16,608 bases of DNA from an uncultured Collinsella sp. (GTDB lineage Bacteria; Actinomycetota; Coriobacteriia; Coriobacteriales; Coriobacteriaceae). The notes beneath the pieces were generated by a model. It worked only from the letters and a program-made list of their open reading frames with translations. It ran no database searches and was not told the origin of the DNA. Shown here piece by piece: positions 6,684 to 13,073 of the stretch. The DNA lies in assembly GCA_905204635.1 (NCBI GenBank), contig CAJLAN010000010.1, positions 1-16,608 of the forward strand, written 5' to 3'. The first letter of the stretch is position 1; every line of letters starts with the position of its first letter. The position numbers were made by a program, and so were the translations under genes.

Positions 6684-7127
6684 CTACGCGAGTTTGGCTC
6701 CGACGATCTTTGCCGCGGCAGGCTTATCGAAGTTGCCGCCGGTGGCCTTGCCCAGGGCACCCATGACCTGACCCATCTGCTTCTTGGACGTGGCACCCAG
6801 CTCGGCGATGACCTGCTCAATCAGGGCCTCGAGCTCCTCGCCCGAAACCTGCGCGGGCAGTAGGCTCTCCAGAATCTTGACCTGCTCGGTCAGGTTGTCG
6901 GTACGCTCCTGGTCGGTGCCGGCCTTGATGGACATCTCCAGCGTCTCGCTCGTCTGCTTAATCAGACGCTTGATCATGCTGTTGACGTCTTCCTCGGTCA
7001 CATCGCGGCGCTCGTTAACCTCGATATTCTTCACCTCGGCCTTAACCTGGCGAATGATGGACAGGCGAACCTTGTCCTTGGCCTTCATGGCCGCGATCAT
7101 TTCCTTCTGCAGCTCTTCGTTGGTCAT
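6684..7127 (-). CDS. GatB/YqeY domain-containing protein
   Basis: This 147-residue protein matches the YqeY family, which is related to the tail domain of the GatB amidotransferase subunit. It shows the helical N-terminal half (LQKEMIAAMKAKDKVRLSIIR) and the C-terminal family pattern ILESLLPAQVSGEELEAL ... SKKQMGQVMGALGKATGG. Its exact function is unknown; a tRNA-related role is suggested by homology only. I start at the ATG at 7127, seven bases after GAGAGGA. A TTG two codons earlier is possible but too close to that site. It lies 54 bases downstream of the foldase gene. Confidence 0.88.
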   Translation of the reverse strand: MTNEELQKEMIAAMKAKDKVRLSIIRQVKAEVKNIEVNERRDVTEEDVNSMIKRLIKQTSETLEMSIKAGTDQERTDNLTEQVKILESLLPAQVSGEELEALIEQVIAELGATSKKQMGQVMGALGKATGGNFDKPAAAKIVGAKLA

Positions 7128-7150
7128 CTGCAAATCCTCTCTAATAGCGT

Positions 7151-7176
7151 GGGCGGCACTCGCGCGAGCACCGCCC
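7151..7176 (-). repeat. GC hairpin between the foldase and yqeY genes
   Basis: GGGCGG (7151-7156) pairs with CCGCCC (7171-7176), and CTCG (7159-7162) with CGAG (7165-7168), inside a 26-base dyad. There is no T tract in either direction, so it may be an mRNA processing or stability stem rather than a terminator. Confidence 0.5.
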
Positions 7177-7181
7177 CATGA

Positions 7182-8402
7182 TTACTCAGTCGTCGACGAA
7201 TCGTCGGTCGAACTCTTGGTGACGCCCTTCAGGCTGACGTTGTATGGCACGTCTTTGGGCATGGGATTAACGGTGATGTCGGCATCCTTCTTGTACTGCT
7301 CTAGCCACTCGCTGTACGCGGTGCTGGCCGCCTGCGTCTTCACCACGTTGGAGACATACTTCTTGATGTCCTTGGGTACCTGCTTGATGTCATCAACCTG
7401 ATTATCGACATGGAAGTAGTCGGTGCACTTGATGATGTGGTAGCCATAGGTCGACTCGACGACTTCGCTCACGTCGCCCTTGTTGAGTCCCTCGAGCGCC
7501 GTCTGGTAGCTGTCGACGAAGGTGGTGAGCTTATCCCAGCCCACATCGCCCTTCTTCTCCTTGGAACCGGTGTCCTCGGAGTACTGCCCAACGGCGTCCT
7601 CAAAGCTCAGCTCGCCGGAGTTGATCTTGTCCAGACACTCCTGCGCCTTGGCCTTGGCGGCGGCCTTGTCCTCGTCAGATGCGTCGGAATCGACCTTGAT
7701 CAGGATGTTCGACGAACGACGGGCATCGTTGTAGCTGGACAGGTTTTCGTTGATGTAATCGACAATCTCGCTGTCCTTGGGCTTGCTCGTGGGCGCGACG
7801 ACATCCTTGAGTTTCTGTTGCGCCAGACTCTCCTTGAGCGAGTCCTTGTAGGTGTCCTCGGTATAGCCGTAGGTCTTGAGGGTCTTCTTAAAGGCCTTGG
7901 CGCCGCCCGCGCTCTTGCACGCGTCCTTCCAAGCCTTCTCGACCTCCTCATCCGACACCGTCACGCCGTTCTCCTTCTGTGCCTGTTGAAGCAGAATCTG
8001 CTGCGTGTAGGAGTCGATGAGTTGCTTGCGGTACTTCTTGGGCGTGAGGTCGTTGTCAACCAGATACTGCGCCCAATCCTCATCCTTGGTGTAGCCGTAG
8101 GACGTGCGCATGCTCATGATCTGCTTGGTCACGGTGTCCTCGGTGAGGTTGGTGCCGTTGATAGTTGCAGCAACACCGCCGGTCAGCTTGTAGCCCGAGG
8201 TGTCCTCGGCCTGCGACATAAGGCCGGAGCACGCCATCGCCGAGACGGAAAGCAGCATCGCCAGCACGCCGATGACCACCAGGACGATCTTGACGGTCTT
8301 AGACACGTACGTCTTGCGCTGCTTCTTGCGAGAGCTGGAGGCAGCGCGGGCCTGCTGCTCGGGCGCCGGCGCGGCCTCGGAGTTCTTTTTCTTATTTGCC
8401 AT
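7182..8402 (-). CDS. Membrane-anchored parvulin-type peptidyl-prolyl isomerase (PrsA/SurA-like)
   Basis: This 406-residue protein starts with a charged, Ala-rich cytoplasmic tail (1-35), followed by one hydrophobic anchor (about 37-58, VKIVLVVIGVLAMLLSVSAM). A SurA_N-like region spans about 75-200 (VAATINGTNLTEDTV ... YTQQILLQQAQKENGVTVSD). A parvulin domain spans about 228-327 (RRSSNILIKVDSD, LSFEDAVGQYSED, GDVGWDKL, YGYHIIKCTDY). It should help secreted proteins fold outside the membrane. A Cys at 58 follows the hydrophobic stretch, but the sequence before it (SAMAC) is a poor lipobox, so an uncleaved anchor is more likely than a lipoprotein. I start at 8402, with GAAAGG upstream; a longer frame to 8501 would run through the palindrome at 8478-8520. 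Confidence 0.85.
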   Translation of the reverse strand: MANKKKNSEAAPAPEQQARAASSSRKKQRKTYVSKTVKIVLVVIGVLAMLLSVSAMACSGLMSQAEDTSGYKLTGGVAATINGTNLTEDTVTKQIMSMRTSYGYTKDEDWAQYLVDNDLTPKKYRKQLIDSYTQQILLQQAQKENGVTVSDEEVEKAWKDACKSAGGAKAFKKTLKTYGYTEDTYKDSLKESLAQQKLKDVVAPTSKPKDSEIVDYINENLSSYNDARRSSNILIKVDSDASDEDKAAAKAKAQECLDKINSGELSFEDAVGQYSEDTGSKEKKGDVGWDKLTTFVDSYQTALEGLNKGDVSEVVESTYGYHIIKCTDYFHVDNQVDDIKQVPKDIKKYVSNVVKTQAASTAYSEWLEQYKKDADITVNPMPKDVPYNVSLKGVTKSSTDDSSTTE

Positions 8403-8477
8403 AGTTGGCCTTTCGCATAACGAATCGAACAAACGCCATTGTGTCACAACGCGGACCCCGCGGCACACCTGGCACAT

Positions 8478-8520
8478 GGGGGACAAGTTAATCTGCACCA
8501 TTTTGGTGCAAAGGGGACAG
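8478..8520 (-). repeat. GGGGACAG-family element upstream of the foldase gene
   Basis: A perfect 7-bp stem, TGCACCA (8494-8500) with TGGTGCA (8504-8510), is flanked on both sides by direct copies of the family core: GGGGGACA at 8478-8485 and GGGGACAG at 8513-8520. It lies between the PTS EIIA stop and the foldase start. Unlike the other members, the two cores face the same way. Confidence 0.55.
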
Positions 8521-8537
8521 CTCTGGCAGCCGGCACC

Positions 8538-9002
8538 TTAGAAGTGGCGACGGATGGCGTCGACCATGCCCTGGCATGTGGTCTGGCCGAGCACATCGGC
8601 TGCGGCGGCGGGAACCATAAAGATATTCATAAGCGATTGCAGGGCCTCGACCTGGCCGCCCGGCTCGGCGATGCCCAGATTGATGATAATCTGCGCCGGC
8701 ACGGGGGCACCCATGCCCGCCATTGCACTGAACACCACGGGCGCCGCGGGCTTTACCACCGCGATATAGGGCTTAGCCACAAATCCGGGATCGGTGTGCG
8801 GGATGGCGATGTTGGCTGCCGGCATGGCAAGACCCGTGGGATAGGCATCCTCGCGCGTGCGGACGGCATCGAGCCAACCGGGCGCAATGTAACCGCGAGG
8901 CGCAAGCTCGTCCTCGAGCCGCGCAAACACCTCATCCGGCGTCGCGCACTCCCAATCAAAAAACACCAGCTCAGGCGTAAACAATGCTTCGTTATCCGCC
9001 AT
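8538..9002 (-). CDS. Standalone PTS EIIA domain protein (fructose/galactitol type)
   Basis: This 154-residue single-domain protein matches PTS EIIA type 2. The phosphorylation motif is plain: GLAMPAANIAIPHTDP, with H69 as the expected phosphohistidine. Other family segments are VVKPAAPVVFSAMAG and a C-terminal helix pair. It would accept phosphate from HPr. However, no EIIB, EIIC or sugar catabolic gene lies nearby, so it may serve a permease encoded elsewhere or act as a regulator. GAGAGGTGGG precedes the ATG. An extensive 50-bp palindrome lies 22-71 bases upstream of the start. Confidence 0.83.
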   Translation of the reverse strand: MADNEALFTPELVFFDWECATPDEVFARLEDELAPRGYIAPGWLDAVRTREDAYPTGLAMPAANIAIPHTDPGFVAKPYIAVVKPAAPVVFSAMAGMGAPVPAQIIINLGIAEPGGQVEALQSLMNIFMVPAAAADVLGQTTCQGMVDAIRRHF

Positions 9003-9023
9003 GGGCCCACCTCTCTCACCTTG

Positions 9024-9073
9024 TCACCTGCGACGTTCTTTAACGACTAGTCATTGAAGAGCGTCGCAGGTGA
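9024..9073. repeat. 50-bp near-perfect palindrome upstream of the EIIA gene
   Basis: The outer arms TCACCTGCGACG (9024-9035) and CGTCGCAGGTGA (9062-9073) are perfect. TCTT/AAGA and the central palindrome GACTAGTC (9045-9052) share the same centre. In total 22 of 25 positions pair, and two of the three mismatches are U-G wobbles in + strand RNA. It is unrelated in sequence to the GGGGACAG family. It could be a regulator site, a cruciform or a dispersed repeat. Confidence 0.75.
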
Positions 9074-9080
9074 TTACCTA

Positions 9081-9123
9081 AAACAAAGGATGGCCACTTG
9101 CGCCTTGGCGCCAATGACCACCC
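9081..9123 (-). terminator. Probable terminator of the purine operon
   Basis: On the minus strand, 9123-9107 (GGGTGGTCATTGGCGCC) pairs with 9104-9088 at 13 of 17 positions around a 2-base loop. TTTGTTTTAGG follows. It starts 32 bases past the purN stop. Confidence 0.65.
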
Positions 9124-9154
9124 TGACTACTCGGCTAAATTGTACTGTGCGCCA

Positions 9155-9856
9155 CTAGCCGCGCGGCGCATCAATTGCGACCTTGCCGCTCTCCAACACG
9201 TGGACGCGGCCGTCGGCGAGCATCTGCACGACCTCGGGATACAGCACGTGCTCAATCGCGTGGATGTGCTCCTCGAGCGTATCGACATCCCAGCCTTCCT
9301 CAACGGCCAGCGCGCGCTGGGCGATGATGGGGCCGTTGTCGTAGATCTCGTTGGCAAAATGCACGGTCACACCGGTTACCTTGACGCCGCGCGCAAAGGC
9401 ATCGTCGATCGCATGCGCGCCGGTAAAGCTCGGCAGCAGCGCCGGATGCAAGTTGACCACGCGGTTGGGAAACGCCGCCAGCAGCGGCGTATGCACCATG
9501 CGCATGTAGCCGGCCATGACCACATACTCGCAGCCGCGCTCGAGCAGCTCGTGCGCGATGATCTCGTCGGCGGCGATGGGGTCGGCATAGACATCCTTGG
9601 AAAGGGTCAACGTCTGGATGCCCGCACGCTCGGCACGCTGCAGACCCTTGGCCGAAGGACGGCTCGACACCACGAGCTCAATCGAGGCATTGAGCTTGCC
9701 GACGGCGATCAGGTCGATCAGCGCCTGCAGATTGGTGCCGGAGCCGCTGATAAGCACGCCGATCTTGAGCGGCTCGGCCGTATCGGTGCCGGTCGGACGG
9801 GTGTAGGGCACAAAGCCCAGGCCCTCGGCGGCAGCCATCTGCTCGTTAGCGCTCAT
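9155..9856 (-). CDS. purN: Phosphoribosylglycinamide formyltransferase (GAR transformylase)
   Basis: PurN transfers a formyl group from 10-formyltetrahydrofolate to GAR, the third step of purine synthesis, in the cytoplasm. Motifs: ISGSGTNLQAL (36-46), the catalytic segment VVNLHPALLPSF (N135, H137) and VHFANEIYDNGPIIAQ with catalytic D173. At 233 residues it is somewhat longer than usual because of about 30 extra residues before the first beta-strand (KIGVLISG). The start overlaps the end of purM by 11 bases and lacks a strong ribosome binding site, which suggests coupled translation. A second ATG at codon 7 is possible. Likely operon: purF-purM-purN. Confidence 0.93.
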   Translation of the reverse strand: MSANEQMAAAEGLGFVPYTRPTGTDTAEPLKIGVLISGSGTNLQALIDLIAVGKLNASIELVVSSRPSAKGLQRAERAGIQTLTLSKDVYADPIAADEIIAHELLERGCEYVVMAGYMRMVHTPLLAAFPNRVVNLHPALLPSFTGAHAIDDAFARGVKVTGVTVHFANEIYDNGPIIAQRALAVEEGWDVDTLEEHIHAIEHVLYPEVVQMLADGRVHVLESGKVAIDAPRG

Positions 9857-10949
9857 CGGAGTACACGACCTTACCGGAACCCTCGACGCACTCGCCCACG
9901 CGGAACGGCTTCTCGCCCAGCGCGACCAGGGTCTCGGTAACCGCGGCCTCGTCCTCGGGGGCGACGATCAGGCACAGGCCGACGCCCATGTTGAAGGTCT
10001 TGCATGCCTCGTTGGGCGCGAGCTCGGCCTGACGCGACACGTAAGTGATGACGGGCGGAACATCCCAGCCCATCTCGGCGCCGTTACGGGTGACCACGGC
10101 GTCGACGTCGTCGGCAAGCGCGCGGTTGAGGTTCTCGGTGATACCGCCGCCGGTGATGTGGGCGATAGCGTGCACCGGAGCGCCGCCGCGAAGCAGCTCA
10201 AGAACCGGCTTGACGTAGATGCGCGTGGGGGCCAGCAGGGCGTCGGCCAGCGATGCACCGCCGAGCTCCTCGAGCGGACGACTCAGCTCCTCGGCCTTAG
10301 CGGCGGCCTCGGGCGTGCCCGGCTTGATGCCGTCAACACCGATGACCTTACGCACGAGCGAGTAGCCGTTGGAATGCACGCCGGTGGAGGGCAGGCCCAG
10401 GATGACATCGCCGGGGCGGACGTTCGCGGGGTCGAGCATCTTGGGACGGTCGACGACGCCCACGGTAAATCCGGCAAGGTCGTAGTCGGCAGGAGCCATG
10501 ACGCCGGGATGCTCGGCCATCTCGCCGCCCACGAGCGCGCAGCCCGCGAGCTTGCAGCCATCGGCCACGCCCTTGACGATCTTTGCCATGTGCTCGGCCT
10601 CAATGTGGCCGATGGCAACGTAGTCCAGGAAGAACAGCGGCTCGGCGCCCGAAGCCAAAATGTCGTTAACGCACATGGCGACCAGGTCCTGGCCCACCGT
10701 CTCGTGACGGTCCATGATCTGGGCGAGCACGAGCTTGGTGCCTACGCCGTCGGTACCGCTGATCAGGATCGGGTCTTCCATATCCTTAAGTGCGGCGGCC
10801 GAGAACAGGCCACCAAAGCCACCGATACCGCCGATGACCTCGGGGCGGTTGGTGTCCTTAACCATTTGCTTAATAGCGTCGACGGCGCGACCGCCCTCGG
10901 CGGTATCGACGCCGGCATCCTCATACGTCACATGCTTGCTGTCGCTCAT
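9846..10949 (-). CDS. purM: Phosphoribosylformylglycinamidine cyclo-ligase (AIR synthetase)
   Basis: PurM closes the imidazole ring of FGAM to give AIR using ATP, step five of purine synthesis. The 367-residue protein shows the N-terminal YEDAGVDTAEGGRAVD, IGGFGGLF (42-49), the ATP-binding ISGTDGVGTK (63-72), MCVNDILASGAEPLFFLDY (92-110), the GGEMAEHPG motif (141-149), STGVHSNGYSLVR and HITGGGITENLNR. All are standard for the family, and the length is slightly over the usual 340-350. GGAAGG stands seven bases before the ATG. Confidence 0.96.
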   Translation of the reverse strand: MSDSKHVTYEDAGVDTAEGGRAVDAIKQMVKDTNRPEVIGGIGGFGGLFSAAALKDMEDPILISGTDGVGTKLVLAQIMDRHETVGQDLVAMCVNDILASGAEPLFFLDYVAIGHIEAEHMAKIVKGVADGCKLAGCALVGGEMAEHPGVMAPADYDLAGFTVGVVDRPKMLDPANVRPGDVILGLPSTGVHSNGYSLVRKVIGVDGIKPGTPEAAAKAEELSRPLEELGGASLADALLAPTRIYVKPVLELLRGGAPVHAIAHITGGGITENLNRALADDVDAVVTRNGAEMGWDVPPVITYVSRQAELAPNEACKTFNMGVGLCLIVAPEDEAAVTETLVALGEKPFRVGECVEGSGKVVYSDER

Positions 10950-11060
10950 CTGAGCCTTCCTCTCCCACTACCGTCCGCCGCCCGGGCGCCAAACGGTGCT
11001 CATAGTTGCGTTCATTTCGGCGCGCATTCTGGCAACGCGCGCCGCTCAATCAACAAAACA

Positions 11061-11107
11061 GCAGGTAAAACCTACCAAAATAAGCCTGTCCCCAAATGGC
11101 AGGTTTT
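11061..11107 (-). repeat. GGGGACAG-family element overlapping the purF stop codon
   Basis: The minus strand of 11061-11093 carries the fullest family core: GGGGACAGGCTTATTTTGG, then the small stem GTAGGT-TTT-ACCTGC. In addition, AAAACCTACC (11067-11076) can pair with GGCAGGTTTT (11098-11107) at 9 of 10 positions, the odd pair being a U-G wobble in minus-strand RNA. The second arm includes two bases of the purF stop codon. It may form a partial terminator between purF and purM. Confidence 0.65.
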
Positions 11108-12776
11108 AAGCCTCGCCGTGCTTCTCTTCCCAGCTGCGGTCATCGTATTTCTCGACCACGGCGTCGTCGTCAAAGTGCAGCGGCTTATCCAGGTTGCGGG
11201 GCTTAAAGCCCTCCATGAACTTGTCGCGGCCAAAGCTCTCGGGAATCGCCACGGGATAACGGCCGGTAAAGCACGCATCGCAGTAGCCGCCCTTGGGCAT
11301 GACCTTCAGCAAGCCCTCAACCGAAAGGAAGGCCAGCGAATCGGCGCCGATATACTCGCAGATCTCCTCGACCGTCTTGTTGGCGCTGATGAGCTGCGAC
11401 TGCACGTCGGTATCGATACCGTAGAAGCACGGCCAGATGACCTCGGGCGAGTTGATGCGGATGTGAATCTCCTTGGCGCCGGCATTGCGCAGCATCTTGA
11501 CGAGCTGCACCATGGTGGTGCCGCGTACGATGGAGTCGTCGATCACGACCAGGCGCTTGCCCTCGATGTTGTCACGCAGCGGGTTGAGCTTCATACGCAC
11601 GCCCATGGCGCGCAGCTCCTGCGTGGGCTCGATAAACGTACGGCCCACATAGCGATTCTTGATGAGGCCCTCGCCAAAGGGAATGCCGCTCTCGTGCGAA
11701 TAGCCCTCCGCGGGCGGCAGACCGGAGTCGGGCACGCCGATGACCAGATCGGCCTCGACGGGCTCTTCGTGTGCCAGCTGACGACCCATGTCGTAACGGC
11801 AGGCATAGACGCTCTTGCCGTTCATGATGGAGTCGGGGCGGGCAAAGTAGACCTGCTCAAAGATGCAATTGGCCGACTCTTCGGCTGCGGGCACGCCCTG
11901 CTCGGACACCAGGCCTTCGGCGCTGATGCGCAAGATCTCGCCGGGACGGACATCACGGACATACTCGGCGCCCACGATATCGAGCGCGCACGTCTCGGAA
12001 GCAACGACCCAGCCGCCGGCGCGCGTGACATGGACGGCGGAGTCGACCGTCGAGGCACCGTCTTGCGAGGGTAGCTGCGAAACAGAAGCGGCGTCGGCCT
12101 GGTCTAGGCCCTCGTCCACGAGCTTGCCCAGCACCAGCGGGCGAATGCCATGCGGGTCGCGGAAAGCGTAGAGCGCCTGCTCGTTGATGAGCGTCATGGC
12201 GTAGCCGCCGCGCACGAGCTCCATGGTCTTGCGAATGCCCTCGCGCAGGTGGCCCGTACGCTGGGTGAAGTAGCCGATAAGCTTGGTCGCGACCTCGGAA
12301 TCCGAATTGGAGAGGAACGGCACGCCCAACTCGATCAGCTGACGGCGCAGCTCGTCGGTGTTGACCAGAGTGCCGTTGTGAGCAAGTGCGATGATGACGC
12401 TGTTGATGGTAGAAAGATGCGGCTGCGAGGCTTCCCAACTCTTGGCGCCGGCAGTGCCATAGCGCACGTGGCCCACGGCCAGCTGGCCGGAGAGCGTCGA
12501 CAGGTCGGCGTTGGAGAACACGCGATCGAGCAGTCCCAGGTCTTTACGAACCATAACCGTGCCACCATCGCCCACGCCGATTCCCGCCGATTCCTGGCCG
12601 CGATGCTGCAACGCGCGCAGACCAAAGTACGTCAGCCGAGCCACATCGCGATCGGGTGCCCACACACCAAAGATGCCGCATTCCTCATGCAGCTGGTCGG
12701 AGTCCGGATTATACGTCGACATGGTCGTCACCTGTCCCGTGGCACGCTCGGCCGCGCGGATGGTTTCTTGAGACAT
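11106..12776 (-). CDS. purF: Amidophosphoribosyltransferase (glutamine PRPP amidotransferase)
   Basis: PurF makes phosphoribosylamine from PRPP and glutamine, the first committed purine step. The N-terminal Ntn glutaminase domain begins at C33 (EECGIFGVW), so 32 residues, or 14 if translation starts at the ATG of codon 19, would be removed as a propeptide. Other motifs are RALQHRGQESAGI (54-66), VGHVRYGTAG (101-110) and the PRPP loop VVIDDSIVRGTT (410-421). C304 (NCIFEQVYFARPD), C450 (WPCFYGID), C499 and C502 (YCDACF) fit the Bacillus-type [4Fe-4S] ligands. Residues about 221-255 form an Asp/Gln/Ser/Ala-rich insert before VVASETCALD. The first ATG has GAGGGGA upstream; codon 19 has a weaker AGGTG. 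Confidence 0.96.
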   Translation of the reverse strand: MSQETIRAAERATGQVTTMSTYNPDSDQLHEECGIFGVWAPDRDVARLTYFGLRALQHRGQESAGIGVGDGGTVMVRKDLGLLDRVFSNADLSTLSGQLAVGHVRYGTAGAKSWEASQPHLSTINSVIIALAHNGTLVNTDELRRQLIELGVPFLSNSDSEVATKLIGYFTQRTGHLREGIRKTMELVRGGYAMTLINEQALYAFRDPHGIRPLVLGKLVDEGLDQADAASVSQLPSQDGASTVDSAVHVTRAGGWVVASETCALDIVGAEYVRDVRPGEILRISAEGLVSEQGVPAAEESANCIFEQVYFARPDSIMNGKSVYACRYDMGRQLAHEEPVEADLVIGVPDSGLPPAEGYSHESGIPFGEGLIKNRYVGRTFIEPTQELRAMGVRMKLNPLRDNIEGKRLVVIDDSIVRGTTMVQLVKMLRNAGAKEIHIRINSPEVIWPCFYGIDTDVQSQLISANKTVEEICEYIGADSLAFLSVEGLLKVMPKGGYCDACFTGRYPVAIPESFGRDKFMEGFKPRNLDKPLHFDDDAVVEKYDDRSWEEKHGEA

Positions 12777-12817
12777 GGCATCCCCTCAGAGCCTCGTTAT
12801 TTGGCGTTACCCGCCCT

Positions 12818-12823
12818 ATTATA
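12818..12823 (-). promoter_or_regulatory. -10 box of the purF promoter
   Basis: The minus strand reads TATAAT about 42 bases upstream of the purF ATG, so the leader would be about 35 bases, too short for a purine riboswitch. No strong -35 box is seen. Confidence 0.5.
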
Positions 12824-12882
12824 CGCACGGTAAGACAAGCACTCCCGCGCATGAGCAGCGCTTTTTAAAAGCCCACCGAGCT

Positions 12883-12888
12883 TATAAT
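12883..12888 (+). promoter_or_regulatory. -10 box, possible promoter of the CmpB-like gene
   Basis: A perfect TATAAT lies on the + strand, 60 bases from the divergent purF -10 box and about 185 bases before the CmpB-like start. The gap 12777-13073 holds no gene. Its other notable features are a 5-bp hairpin GGACG-TT-CGTCC near 13002-13013, followed by TGTCTTTT, and a ribosome binding site AGAAAGG. Confidence 0.35.
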
Positions 12889-13073
12889 CCGTTTTGCGGC
12901 CAAACATTTTATTGGGAAACCCGCCCGCGGGACCAACGATCCCGTATGCTTCCGTCGCGACGCGTCCCGGCGACCGTTAGGGCTTACATTGCTGCAATTG
13001 GGACGTTCGTCCTGTCTTTTAGCAGGTCGGCGGCGTATCCTTGTAGCCTAGGACAAAACGAGAAAGGTTCTGT

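Noticed and set aside
10158..12074. Very long + strand open frame (638 codons) opposite purM and purF
   Set aside because: It spans two well-supported genes and their spacer in antisense and shows no domain; an effect of high GC and biased codon use.
12515..12730. Frameshift or truncation at the start of PurF
   Set aside because: The 32 residues before the catalytic Cys are read in one frame from a good ribosome binding site; PurF proteins of the Bacillus type have a cleaved propeptide, so no damage needs to be invoked.
12777..12817. Purine riboswitch or PurR-type leader before purF
   Set aside because: The leader implied by the TATAAT box is about 35 bases and shows no aptamer core or clear purine operator.
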